Source: Sepiola atlantica
Taxonomy: Eukaryota; Mollusca; Cephalopoda; Sepiida; Sepiolidae
Assembly: GCA_963556195.1 (NCBI GenBank)
Contig: OY744520.1
Span: forward strand, 3,920,001 to 3,984,000
Length of the DNA: 64,000 nucleotides
Reading direction: 5' to 3'
The notes beneath the pieces were generated by a model. The model was not told the origin of the DNA. It saw nothing but the letters and a program-made list of their open reading frames with translations, and did no database searches. The position numbers and the translations under genes are program-made. Of the stretch, positions 12,076 to 24,397 are shown piece after piece; positions within the stretch are counted from its first letter, which is position 1; each line of letters begins with the position of its first letter.

Positions 12076-12650
12076 TATACACACGTGCGCCAGCGCACTT
12101 CATTACAGATAAAAAATATCTTCGATAACACCTGAAGACATCTTCGATCTTCAGCTACGCCGGAATTCCTCAACGATGATGAAGAAAATGAAAAGAAAAA
12201 AAAAAGAAAATATTGTTTGTATAACCACGATTAGGGTTTTATAAAAATGAAGATTTGTATTTTCAAATAAATTATTTAATAAATATGTCCTTTATTTTAT
12301 AAAATCACGCGTCAAGTTGTCTGGTTTCTCAATTGTCAAAGTGTATCATTAAAACGACGTCTCAAACTGTAGTAACACTAATCTTCTTATTATACATACG
12401 CCCGCTAGCAGCTTCACTACAGATCGGACATTTAAAGAAAACAGTCTTTTTAAGTACACCAGCAGAGATCGTTGATCTTCGGCTATGCCGTAAGACTTCG
12501 ACGATGATAAGAAAAAAAAGAAAAGGAAAACAAAAGGAGTATATTGTATGTATTACCATGATGAGGGTTTTATTAAGCCGATAATTTCAATTAAAATAAA
12601 TGATTTAATAAATATTTCATTTATTTGACAATATTACGCGTCAAGTTGCT
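12069..12650. repeat. Tandem pair of about 260-bp dispersed repeats
   Basis: Unit 1 (12069-12331) and unit 2 (12383-12650) share in order TTATTATACA, CACTTCA/GCTTCACTACAGAT, GATCTTC.GCTA.GCCG, CGATGAT.A, GAGGGTTTTAT-like sequence, AAATTATTTAATAAATAT and ACGCGTCAAGTTG. By eye they are about 70-75% identical, so they are either an old tandem duplication or two insertions of one family. Open frames on both strands inside unit 2 are incidental. Confidence 0.75.
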
Positions 12651-13134
12651 GGTTTATATATATGTATATATATATATATATATATAAATTGGACTTTCTG
12701 TATTATTTGATTTATTTATCATTAACATTGAATATTGACACATTTCGTGACTGGATAACTTTGCCGGCCCCTTTCAATTTCACGTATATGGACTGCTGTT
12801 TATAACTTGGAGTAATGTCTTTCCTGATTATGCTTCTCAATTTGTATGACCTGGATTGACTGTATGGATTCAACAAAAAGTATTTTTGTGGGTTGATATG
12901 TTTGATGTTATGTATTTTTATGTATTTGTGTATATAATTTTATATATTTTCAAAGCGTAATTGTATTACCTGTAGTAGTATAACTGCGGCAATGGTCCTC
13001 TGAAGAGAAGAATTATTATTGAAAACTCATGAGCTTAGGACGTAAGGATACTTTGCTTGAACTTTGAATTCTAATAAAATTTGATTGACACCTTATTTTA
13101 TTACTTCATTTTATATTATAACATTTTATATTAT

Positions 13135-13138
13135 AATA

Positions 13139-13212
<74 letters not shown>
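13135..13212. repeat. (TA)n microsatellite
   Basis: About 75 bp of TA with one CA interruption. Confidence 0.97.
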
Positions 13213-13215
<3 letters not shown>

Positions 13216-13344
13216 ATTTGAAGGGGTATACACATATTTCAGAAAACGCTTTTTGAAATGTATTAAATCATTTTGAAAATAGCAAAATAAATAATTTTTA
13301 ATTAACATTTTTATATATATTTATCAAATGAATATGATCATTTA

Positions 13345-13640
13345 ATAAATATATGTCTCTGAGACTTTCGCCGTAATATAGCCTATACGAGGAGGTGTTT
13401 TCTTAAAGCGTGTACATCTCTTTAAATTCATATAAGCGTTAACCGCACCAATACACACATATAAAATGTTTCCTTTCTTCAGAATCGTCGGCGATATCGG
13501 ACGACATATTGTCCTCTTGGAACCACGAGTGTTTCTTTCGGAATTTTAATACCAGCAAAATTAAGAGGACAAAATGAAGATAAATAACACTTCGTTAAAG
13601 CCGTCATACGGCGAAAGCCTCAGAAACATATATTTATAAA
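13345..13640. mobile_element. MITE-like element with about 30-bp imperfect terminal inverted repeats
   Basis: TATATGTCTCTGAGACTTTC GCCGTA near 13350 is the imperfect reverse complement of TACGGC GAAAGCCTCAGAAACATATA near 13606-13632. The interior holds a second inverted pair, TTGTCCTCTTGG (about 13509) and TTAAGAGGACAAA (about 13561). There is no coding capacity. TTCGCCGTAAT also occurs at 14893, suggesting more relics of the family. Confidence 0.6.
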
Positions 13641-13712
13641 AAGTGATTTTATTTATTTAATAAATAATTATAAACAACATTTAAAAAATAACATTTATTG
13701 TTTCTTTTATTC

Positions 13713-13715
<3 letters not shown>

Positions 13716-13764
<49 letters not shown>
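13716..13764. repeat. (TA)n microsatellite
   Basis: Pure TA then (TG)n, directly upstream of the RTE-like fragment. Confidence 0.97.
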
Positions 13765-13768
<4 letters not shown>

Positions 13769-13797
13769 GTGTGTGTGTATGTGTGACTGCGAAAGCG

Positions 13798-14630
13798 GAG
13801 GTATTAAAATAAACGGGGTATACCTTGATCATCAAGAATTGGTCGAACATATCATTTTTAACACGTCACACGTCACAAGTACTAGAATGGATTATAAACG
13901 ACATTCACAATGATAGCCATATAATAGTCATATAATAGGTCTCAAAATGCACACCGGAAAAAACCAAGATCATATCCTACAAATATACCAGAAAAAGCCC
14001 CAGTCACAGTGAAATGTGAAAATGTAAAGGAAGTTGATTAGAAGTCACGCTGATATCAAGCATGAAATGAAACATCGAATTGCGCTTGGATGGGAAGCTT
14101 TTTCCAAAGTAGACAACATCTTGAAGACTAGAAAGTCTACGATGAACATTAAGCAAAAAGTGATCAATGAATACATCATGCGCGTTATGGCATATCGTTG
14201 CGAAACATGAGCACTTAATAATGCAGCGATAGAAAAGCTAAGAGTGGCACAATGCCAATGTTAACACATTACGCTCGGCATCAGTTTACGTGATAGAAAA
14301 GGAAACACCTGAAGCAGACTGGAATAAATGATATTATCACACCCGTACGAACGGCAAATCATAGATGAACAAGTCGCCTTACAAGATGTACAGGCAATAG
14401 GTGGCCATATAGTGCGACAGAATGAACCCCAAGGTAATGTGAAATACCAAAAACAATTCCAAACCGAATGGAAAGATGACCGCAATAGCCAACTAGGCCC
14501 TACTTGGTCACGCTTTGTCAGGGATGAAATGAGGTGCAACGAAACCAGGAAGAGTTTCATCTACGAGGAGTGGAATAAAAAGACTCTGATGATCATGATT
14601 ATCATGATGATCATAATTATCATTAGGTGT
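13798..14630 (+). pseudogene. 5'-truncated RTE-like LINE, RT C-terminus and simple-repeat tail
   Basis: It starts inside the RT palm with GGIKINGVYLDHQELVEHII (family pattern GIxIxGxxLxHLRFADDIV, with the catalytic FADD region already decayed to LVEH). After frameshifts follow GLKMHTGKTKIIS, then EIKHRIALGWEAFSKVDNIL, KQKVINEYIMRVMAYRCETW and EKLRVAQCQ, all matching the thumb/C-terminal block of RTE-type LINEs. Stops and frameshifts make it non-functional. The 3' end passes into a TGATGATCATGAT-type simple repeat (14585-14628), a tail typical of RTE elements. Because 5' truncation is usual for target-primed insertion, this looks like an old retrotransposition event beside a (TA)n/(TG)n tract. 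Confidence 0.82.
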
Positions 14631-15274
14631 GGGTGTGAGTGTGTGTATTTAATATACAGTTCCCCGTTGGGTCACAATCACTACAGTATTTATTCTATTT
14701 TAATTTAATTGATTGTAACATCGCAATTCTTCAAACCCAGTGTTTTGAAGCCGTCGTCCGGGGAGATAACTCGAGTCTATCGAATATGATTTTAAGGGGG
14801 TGATTTTACTTTGTTCTGAATGTGTCATCATGTTTTCATGGCGGTGTTTTCCTTTTTTGTACTTCAATTTGCTAAACTTTATCAGAACTCAATCTGGGAC
14901 TTCGCCGTAATTTCTTCTCTTCAACAATATATAATGCAACTCTCTGAAGATTGACAAGATTGGCCAAAAAAATACACATCTGATTTTGCCATAAAACGCG
15001 TGTAAACGCGTGAATGCTAATTTAAAAAAAAATGCATTTGGGTTTAAGATGAGAGTAAAAAGAATAAACCTTCATCTAAATAAGGGAATAAATATATTGT
15101 AGAAACTTGTTTACAATTTATTCGCCCATAGTCAGTTGAATGCAAAATGAAGACATAAATGCTCTGAATCTGGTAATGTGTCTTAATTGAGCTTACAATT
15201 TGAAACATTTAGGATATTATCAGGATCACACGTTTACATAATATATATGTATTGTAAACACACACACACGCGCA

Positions 15275-15277
<3 letters not shown>

Positions 15278-15334
<57 letters not shown>

Positions 15335-15360
15335 CATATATATATACATATATATGTATA
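15278..15360. repeat. (CA)n(TA)n compound microsatellite
   Basis: A short CA run, then TA with CA and TG interruptions to about 15360. Confidence 0.96.
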
Positions 15361-15399
15361 AAGTGTAGGATACTTTACGTTTGGTGAAATATTCGTGTC

Positions 15400-15756
15400 T
15401 TACTGATGCCGAGAGCAATGTCTGCAGGGATACTTAATCCTTGGCAGGTGTCTTACTAAAGTGGACTGGAAGCCGAGGGGAGATTCTTGGTAGAGACGTG
15501 CACACCTATAGAAATGCATTGCGGACAGACACTGAGACAGAACGAGATTAATACATTCTATTTTTACCGGTAGTCGGCGACTGAAAGTACCCTCTGGGAG
15601 TCTGTTGGTCTTGGAATCGGTCCGAGGGTGATGTTGGTGGTAGCGTTCGAAGCGTGTGCGGTGCTTCTTTTGTCCGACATCAACAAACAAGTAATTCAGG
15701 CGAAATTTTGTTCTTCTCAAAGTTGTGCGGCGATCGTGAATAGACAACGGATGCAA
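15400..15756 (-). other. Unassigned 118-codon open frame, lower A+T than its surroundings
   Basis: The 357-bp stretch is clearly less A+T-rich than neighbouring DNA and is open throughout in one minus frame, basic and histidine/arginine-rich. The frame starts at TTG, with no ATG at its beginning. I recognise no domain. The plus strand frames carry KRVRCFFCPTSTNK, which has a C-x2-C pair vaguely like a transposase zinc ribbon, but that is too weak to name. It is likely a transposon fragment; orientation is uncertain. Confidence 0.3.
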
Positions 15757-15777
15757 TGATTGAGTTTATCGACGTCA

Positions 15778-15778
<1 letters not shown>

Positions 15779-15856
<78 letters not shown>

Positions 15857-15864
15857 CTCTTTCC

Positions 15865-15928
<64 letters not shown>
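15779..15928. repeat. (ATCT)n(TC)n(TA)n compound microsatellite
   Basis: About 75 bp of ATCT tetranucleotide, then TC to 15890, then TA. The Tyr/Ile/Leu/Ser open frames here are translations of the repeat. Confidence 0.98.
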
Positions 15929-15930
<2 letters not shown>

Positions 15931-16089
15931 ATACATTTAGGTGTATATATATATATAATTTTAAGAGAGGAGGAGATTATGTAAAACCGATTTCTATGAA
16001 AAAAAATGTACAATGGCCACTGTACAAGTATATACTACATTTAAAATTAACCATACAAATATTAATCATGTCATACATTTTGTAGTATA

Positions 16090-16092
<3 letters not shown>

Positions 16093-16182
<90 letters not shown>
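16093..16182. repeat. (AAT)n(TA)n compound microsatellite
   Basis: About 18 AAT trinucleotides followed by TA. Confidence 0.98.
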
Positions 16183-16185
<3 letters not shown>

Positions 16186-16514
16186 CTTTGTCCAGGATGA
16201 TATTCTAAACTTAAAACAGATCATAATGTGAAATACAGTGAGTAGCATGGCTATATTACTTTGGGATACATTTTAACATTTAGAGTGTACCTATGTATAT
16301 ATATAAATATATTTATATATATATATATATATATTGTTGTACATGCTTAACTCCTAAACCTATGCCCCAATCACAATAGGTTTTTGCATATATATTCTCT
16401 GAAATAGATGCTAAACAGGGGCACATTATTTGTCTCGAAACTGTAACATTTAGAGGTTGCACATACCCCAAATCGCATCGTTTTACTTTATTATTTTCAT
16501 TTTTATTTTGTCAC

Positions 16515-16625
16515 ATTTTTTAAAACATCATATTTTTGTGAGATATATTTTTACAATCCGTTTCATTAGTCTTGAGCCAAACAACATTGATATGTCAATA
16601 TCGTCTCTGCAACATTACAAAATTA
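16515..16625 (+). repeat. Dispersed repeat R4, copy 1
   Basis: TGTGAGATATATTTTTAC..CCGTTTCATTAG..GAGCCAAACAACATTGATAT..CAACATTACA aligns with 17228-17340 at about two-thirds identity. No class can be assigned. Confidence 0.55.
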
Positions 16626-17097
16626 CCTAAAAAAAATTCACGAAGAGTAATATATAGTTATGCTAAAGTTCGTTGCGCACAGATTCATATTCCATCTTAA
16701 GCTGTGCACACTTATCTTATCATTTGAAAATCTTGGAGACTATCCACGTACGTCTCAAGAAGAAGCCCTCCCTCTGCAAACAGGAGTGTCTCTTGTGGTT
16801 GAGTGTGATTAGTCTCTCAGACACAATCCCCATTTCATATAACATCACGCTTATTTTATTCTAAATTCAAACTTTTTGCTTTTTTCCCCTTCATAACATA
16901 ACGCTAATTTCATTTTAAATATAAAATGTTTTTTTAAAATCCCACGATATCAGTCTTGTAAAGTGTGGGCGAAACTAGTTGACTGGCAATTTTTTTTTCT
17001 CATCCCCTAAATCCCCTAACTCTTTTAATTATGAAAAAATCATCACGTCTTCCCTTCATTATTGCATTAATAAAGTTTTGTACCCCCAAACAAATAA

Positions 17098-17099
<2 letters not shown>

Positions 17100-17180
<81 letters not shown>
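17100..17180. repeat. (TA)n microsatellite
   Basis: About 80 bp of uninterrupted TA. Confidence 0.98.
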
Positions 17181-17183
<3 letters not shown>

Positions 17184-17227
17184 AGGCTCATTTTATATCC
17201 CAATAACCATATGTTTTGATTTAGTCT

Positions 17228-17340
17228 TTCACAGTTTAAAAAACATAACCTTCCAGTGAGATGCATATTTACGGCCCGTTTTATTTGGAGTGAGCCAAAC
17301 AATATCATTATATCATATCGTAACTACAACACTTCATGAT
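17228..17340 (+). repeat. Dispersed repeat R4, copy 2
   Basis: AGTGAGATGCATATTTAC..CCCGTTTTATTTGG..GAGCCAAACAATATCATTAT..CAACACTTCA is the partner of 16515-16625. Confidence 0.55.
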
Positions 17341-18975
17341 CCTCAGACAAAGAGGAACAGTTATCAAATTTAAATGTCTTTAAAAAAGCCTACACTACAC
17401 AATTAATTAACTAACATTCAATTATTATTGCACATACTTCCTGACAACAAGAGTGTTATCATTGAAAAGCAGTGGTTTATAGCTCATTTTGTAATTGTAT
17501 TCCGCCAATTTAATCTATTTCCTTACAAAAATTCAACAATCCATAGTAGTTTTGTTGTAATAAGTCATTTAAACTTAAGCTTAAAATTAACTACTTCTCA
17601 TATTCTAGAAAATATTCAGAAAAATAATGACTAGAAAGTTCAGTTATAAAAAGTAAACGTAAAAAATTATGCTGGGATGTTTTTATAAAAATAGTATATA
17701 AAAATTTAAATAATGAGCAGAAATTGTGTTTACGAAGAATTAAAAAAATAAAATGTGTTTTAAGAAAAGATGTACATTTTTTTAAATATAATCCGATAAA
17801 ACAATTTAAGATATTTAAAAGAAATCGTTTTTGCAAAAAGACCAATCGAACGTCGTTAAATCGGAAAATGCTTTCGATGTTTCAACTATGCCGTTTTATT
17901 TTTTAAAAATCATATGATGTAGAATGTACCCAAGTATTATAAAAATTAAGAAAAATGTTTTCTTTATCGCGAGAAAAAATAGGTTTACGTAATAGATGCG
18001 GGGCACCGGACTAACTGCATACGTTTGGTGTGAGATCGAAGGGGCAGAACATTTAAGAATTGTAAATGCAATCTTCTGGATTTTAATTCGCAATGAAAAT
18101 GGTGTTTAAATAGGATTTAAAAAATGTATTTTTAATTTTCGTCATTCTAATTTTAATGTCGATACTTATTTTATTTATAGTAGATACAAAAAGTAATACT
18201 TCAATCTGTACGTCAGATAAACGCGACAGAAATACATGAAAAACTTCACATACGTGAATTTGTCTTATTATTTGTTTTAATATAAGGTTGCATCTACAAT
18301 ATTTCTCGAACATCTCTTTAGATTATTAGCTAGAAAAATACTAACGATGTTTTAATCTAATAATGAATAAAATCATATATTACACGTAAGTAAATCGGTG
18401 TTTGTCTACGCTAAACGATAAATACAGTCAGCCTTTTGTATCTACGAATACATTTAAATAAACGATTTGAATATGTTTTCCTTAAATTTACCTAGCAAGA
18501 GTTTGCTGGAACTTGTTCGACAACTATATTCCCAGGTGTTCCTTTTAGGTAAATAAAGAATGAATATATCAGCGTTATATTTTACGCAAATTACATATAT
18601 TCCTTGGTTGACGTATAAAAGTGCGGTCTGTCATAGGAAATAAAGCATTATTCACCTTCGCTCTTTGTATAAAAATTGTTATTCAAACAAGCAGATGTGT
18701 TGCCTTAATTAGCAAATATAGTGACGTCAATTCAAAGAGTTACTAAAGATCCATTCGATATTATGTTAACACTTTCATTTTTTTGTTATACATTTAAATA
18801 CGATTTCGCTTAATTTTTACTCATACCATGTTCTTCTTCATTTAAAACATTTCTACATTCATTTTATATTCTCTTTTGTCGATTGCCGTTTATTTGACTG
18901 TAGTTACTCTTGATTTATTTGTTCTTGTCATCTTACTGTTTTCTAGTTTTACAGATATCGCTGCGGCTTATAGAG
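17341..18975. other. AT-rich intergenic DNA, no gene seen
   Basis: Several short Phe/Lys/Ile-rich open frames on both strands overlap one another and have no recognisable domain; I find nothing else. Confidence 0.55.
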
Positions 18976-18979
18976 GCAA

Positions 18980-19440
18980 CTTTGAATCAAGTTTCAATCG
19001 CTTCTGTATCAACTCTTAATTGAGTCTGAATAACTTCCAAAGCGAAAGAGAACCCATTCTGGATCAACTCTGAATCACCCCTGAATCGTGTTTGAATAAC
19101 CTTTGAAGAAAATCTGAATCGAAGTCGACTCAAGTTCGAATCATTTTTGAATAAACTATAAACTGATTCTTAATTACTTCTGAATAAACTCTGATTCGAG
19201 TCTGAAGCATATCTTAATCAACTTTGAATCAACTCTTAATCAACTTCGCATAAAATCTGAGTCACATCTGATACCTAATAAATTAAATAATGATTACAAT
19301 TAAAATTACCTCTGAATTAAAATTGAATGAACTCTATATCTAGTTTGAATCACCTCTCAATAATCTGCTTCCACTAATCAATTAAGTAGTAATTTTAACC
19401 TGAATCATTTTAACTCAACTCTGAGTCAACTATGTAAAGG
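18980..19440 (+). repeat. Degenerate 12-bp minisatellite (consensus near TCTGAATCAACT)
   Basis: TCTGAATCAACT-like words (TTTGAATCAAGT, TCTGTATCAACT, TCTGAATCACCC, TTTGAATCAACT, TCTTAATCAACT and others) recur at about 12-bp or multiple-of-12 spacing for about 460 bp, strongly diverged from each other. It ends just upstream of the mariner at 19459. Confidence 0.8.
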
Positions 19441-19458
19441 GTTTGTCGTGTTTAATTA

Positions 19459-20714
19459 TTAGGTTGAAAAGTAAGCAATGCCGTATTTTTTACTTCATCA
19501 TTTTGTAGCCTTCTAATTTGTAAACAGATATAGATTTTTTAGCGAATTGCTTTGCCTTTAAATTATAGTAATTAGTTGGAAAATATTAAGTGTAACGGTG
19601 TCTGCCGCTGACGAATGGATATTATTGAGGAGCATCTGAGACATTGCATGCTCTATATATTAAAAAAAGGAAATTCAGCTGCAGAAGCCGAATGAAATAT
19701 TGAAACTGTCTATAGGATAAATGTCCTGAATGACCAAAAAATGTCAATGGTGGTTTGCAAAATTTATTCTGAAGACTTTAAACTGTCAGATTGGCGACGT
19801 TCGCGAAAGTCCAACATCAATTGATAAAGACGCCATTAAAGACGCTGTAGAGGTCAATACAAAGTTAATCAGCAGAGAATTAGCTAAACAATTCCATATA
19901 ACCCATACCACAATTATTTCATATATTCACGAGTTAAGAAACGTTTTAAAGCTTGGACTCTGGGTTCTCCAATATTTGACCGACGCTCAACGAAATCAAA
20001 GATTGACTGTTTACATATCTTTGGTTTCCAGGAATCATCAAGAACCATTTCTGCAAGGAATTGTGGCTGGAAATTAATAATGGGCTATTTACAATAAATC
20101 CCAACACAAAAGACAATGGTTATACATAAATCAAAGCCAGCAGCCTGTTCCAAAACAAAGACAAAACCCAAAGAAGGTTATGCTCTCTTTATGGTGGGAC
20201 ATAATAGGACTGATTAATTATGAGTTACTAGAGCCTAATCAAACAATCACAGCAGTAAAATATTGTTCGCAGCTGGATGATCTAAAACTTGTCCTATCTA
20301 GAGAACGACCAGCATAACTTAATAAGAAGGTGGTAGTGCTTCAGCATGATAACGCGAGACCCCACACAGAAAAATCACCCAAAAAAGGTCATGAGTTTAA
20401 ATTGGGAAGTTTTACCTACTCCTCTTTATTCACCTGACATTGCTCTATCCGACTACCATCTTTTCCGGTCGTTGCAGCATCACTTAATAAAATTTATGAA
20501 AATTACAACCAACTAAAAATGACCTAAATTTTTTTTTCTCTAAAATATTAAAACATATTTTTGAAGAAGGCATCAAGCAGCTAGTTAATAGTTGCATAGA
20601 AGTCAAAGAAAATGAGAGGAAATTATTGTAAAGATTAAAAAAAACCCTAATGTGAATGTTTCAGATTAAATAAATGTGTTGGACAAAAACGACATTACTT
20701 TATTTTCAACCTGA
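19459..20714 (+). mobile_element. Mariner element, full length, inactive
   Basis: It is flanked by TA at 19457-19458 and TA at 20715-20716, the hallmark target duplication. The left terminal inverted repeat TTAGGTTGAAAAGTAAG..A..ATG matches the right one (reverse complement TCAGGTTGAAAATAAAGTAA); the arms run about 30 bp. The length of 1,256 bp is normal for mariner. The interior carries a decayed transposase in the same orientation. A second copy of the same family, 5'-truncated, lies at 60671-61382. Confidence 0.93.
19598..20640 (+). pseudogene. Mariner transposase pseudogene
   Basis: Fragments in shifting frames: the N-terminal paired-like DNA-binding region (LYILKKGNSAAEAE, then CQWWFAKF); the second helix-turn-helix (VNTKLISRELAKQFHITHTT); the catalytic core with PKKVMLSLWWDIIGLINYEL, QHDNARPHTE (second Asp) and SPDIALSDYHLF (third Asp, the D34D spacing of mariner). 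The first catalytic Asp, normally in GDEKW, reads GN followed by two stops. Several frameshifts and stops occur elsewhere, so the protein is not made. The WWD..GLINYELL wording resembles the mauritiana/cecropia (SETMAR-type) lineages, but subfamily is uncertain. Confidence 0.9.
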
Positions 20715-20825
20715 TATAATTAGATTATTCTGTCCGATCGAACACGCTTTAGCTAGTATTTCTAAGCTTTGTCCTTTTCCAGGGCATGTCACGCTTACGT
20801 TCAAGATATGTCCACAAATACGAGG

Positions 20826-21050
20826 CTAGATGATCTCTTGATCGGTTAAGCTTGAGTTAAAAATATAATTTGTATCGGTCAGTTTTCCGTTCTTTTTCAG
20901 ATACGCATAACATGCGAGATTAGTCCTTCTGCCGATCGGTCGGTTCAGCTGAAGTAAGAGACAGCGTTTTTTGTCGCGCTGTCTAATTTTGTACATGTTA
21001 TCTTCGATCGTCACGAATGTTGAAGATGCCTTTTTACTTTTTCTTAACAT
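20826..21050 (-). other. Unassigned 74-aa open frame
   Basis: It starts at a real ATG and encodes a basic peptide (about one quarter Lys/Arg) with no motif I recognise. It may be a remnant of a transposon ORF; there is no splice-site or neighbour evidence for a host exon. Confidence 0.2.
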
Positions 21051-21647
21051 AAAGGAAACACAAGTAAAAGCATATTAAATAGTACAATTGAAAAATAGAG
21101 AGCAACATTCCAACGAGCCAACAGAATATATGCACAACATTCAATAAACGCGTACTACCACCTATATTGTAAATCGTACCCCTGCATTGCATCAATCACA
21201 TATATTGTTAAACTCACACATGTATTTACTCAATCACATTTTTTATATCATATCGTATTCTCTTATAGATTTGTTGAATAATGGTTGCAATACTGTTAAA
21301 ACAGTTTCTCTACAAGGCTATGGTAATGGAAAATCGCAAAATTCTATTAAAAGTTTAATAGTAGAATTATGACGACTTGGGAAATTTGTCAGAGACATCT
21401 GTACTACGATTTGCCTGACAACTAGACGTTACTACCAATGTTGCTCACTAATTACAAGGTGTCAACGACCTCTTTACAATAATGACAAACAATTGATATT
21501 GAAGAGTGCTAAATGTCATATACTTATTCTCGCAATTACACATATTTCAAATGTTGTATACGTATTGTAGTAATTAGGTGTGTCATAAACATTCTATATA
21601 CATTAGGGCAATGACATACTCTTTCAATATTACATAGGTACTGTAAA

Positions 21648-21651
<4 letters not shown>

Positions 21652-21688
<37 letters not shown>
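21652..21688. repeat. (TA)n microsatellite
   Basis: Pure TA. Confidence 0.95.
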
Positions 21689-21690
<2 letters not shown>

Positions 21691-21965
21691 TATTTTTATT
21701 TACACAGCCATGTACAAAATCTGCGACACTGGCATGTCGATGTTATCGATCAACAGCTAAAATAAACTAAGATCTCATCAGGGAGAGTTAGAATCCGATC
21801 TTAACCTTAGATCAAATGTGATCATATTTGATCTACATGTATGTGTACATAAAAATAATTATATCTAAAAGCTCTATTTGATATTGAGCACTTTTTTATA
21901 AACCAGGTTGAAATTCTTTGGATTACTACCATGTGGATGTTTTACCTGGATTATTATTATCATTA

Positions 21966-22054
<89 letters not shown>
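21966..22054. repeat. (TA)n microsatellite
   Basis: About 90 bp of TA with a single T slip. Confidence 0.97.
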
Positions 22055-22057
<3 letters not shown>

Positions 22058-22132
22058 ATCTACATACATACTGTTTTGCTGTTTCACAACTCTTTAACGA
22101 TCTAGTTGACAATTAGTAGCTCTTATTTCACA

Positions 22133-22133
<1 letters not shown>

Positions 22134-22192
<59 letters not shown>
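22134..22192. repeat. (TA)n microsatellite
   Basis: Pure TA then TGTATATC. Confidence 0.97.
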
Positions 22193-22499
22193 CTAGGCTG
22201 CATCTTCTCTTACAGGCAAGTATTGCTGAATATAACAGACAACATATACCTGGATATCCTTTGCTAGTTTCTTTCAATAGTCCAACTCAGAATCTTATTT
22301 TCAGGGGTGAACTATCTGATGAATCTGCCATAGGTATAATGTATGTCCCAAGTACTTTCAGACCGATCCGGGCCCATATTCAGGGGAAAGAGGATATCAG
22401 TCACATACCATTATTAGTATTATAAATGGTTTATGCGGGAATGTTGTAATAAGTGCGAAACTGTAGTTAGCATTATATACAGTTTAGTATATTATTACT

Positions 22500-22782
22500 G
22501 GTATTACATATGTATAAATATATATATGTATATATGTATAAATATATGTATATATATACATGTGTGTGTGTATATGTATATATGTATACATATGTATGAA
22601 TAATTGTATATATGTATGTATAATTGTATATAGGGATAAGTGTATATATATATACATATATATGTATGATTATATATAATGTATAAATATATTCATATGT
22701 AAATATATAAATATATGCATATGTACATATATATGTGTAATTATATATAATGTATAAATATATGTATATACACATATATATG

Positions 22783-22820
<38 letters not shown>

Positions 22821-22832
22821 TATATATATATC
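22500..22832. repeat. Complex (TATG/TATA)n microsatellite
   Basis: Mixture of TA, TG and ATGTATA words over about 330 bp, ending in pure TA. The 104-codon minus-strand Tyr/Ile/Thr frame is a translation of it. Confidence 0.93.
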
Positions 22833-23452
22833 ATGATTGAATGGCGCAATAGTTTGTTGATAATTATTTGAATATAGTTTGATATGTACTGTTATGCAAA
22901 TATCCTTTCAGAACGAACGCGTTTCGCTCCTTTTTATCTTTGCTACATGATATTTCTTAATAAATCTGTATATTCATACTGTTTGTCAGTTGAATAAAGC
23001 TTCGTTAGAAATAATTCCCTTCTCATATTATTATTTACACTGGTTCTACTTTAGTGATGCACATTTCCATGCAACTATATACACGCCATTCTCATATGAT
23101 ACGATTGAAAAGGATTTTGTATTTCAATGATTATTTTCTTTTCAACTGACAAGGATGTATGCTGCAATAGACGTATGTGAAACTATCAAATGTTTTAACC
23201 GCATGAGAGGATAGCAAAACGACGCGTCCAACTATTAAACACAGGAATCTATTATGCGTTTCTTTATAGATACATGGGGAATTGATTGTAACTAATTGCT
23301 TTATATTCACTGCATAATATATTGTTAAACCTAACACAAATCATCGTTATTACTCGGTTAATGCAACTGCCAGTTGATTATGGTAACATCGCAGCGAAAT
23401 ATTTAGCGCAAAACTTGCAGGGTGAGTTATTGATATCATTTCACCGTTTTGT

Positions 23453-24397
23453 AACCGTTCCGCTAGTTAATACGATAACAGTGTTAGGTGGTCTTCGTTA
23501 CGAGTTAATAGTTTATTTACTGATATCACACACGTAAACATAGAATTACACAAACAATCAGCGTATTACATGATATGTCGTCGTAAATATCTTAAAATGT
23601 TAAACATATTCACTATATTCACACTGATTGACCGAACTCACATATGAGTGGGCCTATGTAAAAAGAAAAGATGCCGCTTCATTTTAAAGCAGTAAACAAA
23701 CTTGCTTATCTCATTTATAAAGACTAATTCGTGAAACACTATTTCCTTGAGCTAGTCTGAACATCTAGCTATCTTGGAATTAATTTAGGATAACTAAATT
23801 AGATGACTTTTATATACTACATTTTAATCAGTGCATACCTATGCACTGTGTGGGATTATAAGATTAATATATATTTAAATCCTAAATTGATTAATCAATA
23901 GTGTGTGCACAATTAAAACATGTTCGTAAATGCTATCACAGTTTTGCATCAGGCTGAGACTAAGAATAAAATACTAAATTACCTTAATAACAAGTCATGG
24001 AACGTGTCTTCAATTACGTCCGCATGCCACAACACTTTGACTAGACAAAAACATACGGCGCATTGTCATATGATACGATTGAAACCGTTCCGCTAGTTAA
24101 TACGATAACAGTGTTAGGTGGTCTTCGTTCTGGGGCACAATTACGAGTTAATAGTGTATTTACTGATATAACACACGTAAACATAGAATTACACTAACAA
24201 TCAGTGTATTACATGATATGTCGTCGTAAATATCTTAGAATGTTAAACATATTCACTATATTCACACTGATTGACCGAACTCACATATGAGTGGGCCTAT
24301 GTAAAAAGAAAAGATGCCGCTTCATTTTGGAACGTGTCTTCAATTACGTCCGCATGCCACAACACTTTGACTAGACAAAAACATACGGCGCATTGTA
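23453..24397 (+). repeat. Local direct duplication, one copy lacking a 313-bp middle
   Basis: Segment A (23453-23685) recurs almost identically at 24083-24328, and segment B (23999-24066) recurs at 24329-24397. Copy 1 has 313 bp (23686-23998) between A and B; in copy 2 they join directly at 24328/24329. Copy 2 also carries 13 extra bases (CTGGGGCACAATT) near 24130. High identity implies recent origin. Short frames at 23322-23537 overlap segment A and are not supported as genes. Confidence 0.9.

Noticed and set aside
15400..15756. piggyBac-type transposase zinc ribbon on the plus strand
   Set aside because: One C-x2-C pair only; the remaining cysteines and histidines of that finger are not present in frame.
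22473..22787. 104-aa Tyr/Ile-rich minus-strand frame
   Set aside because: Direct translation of a TA/TG microsatellite.
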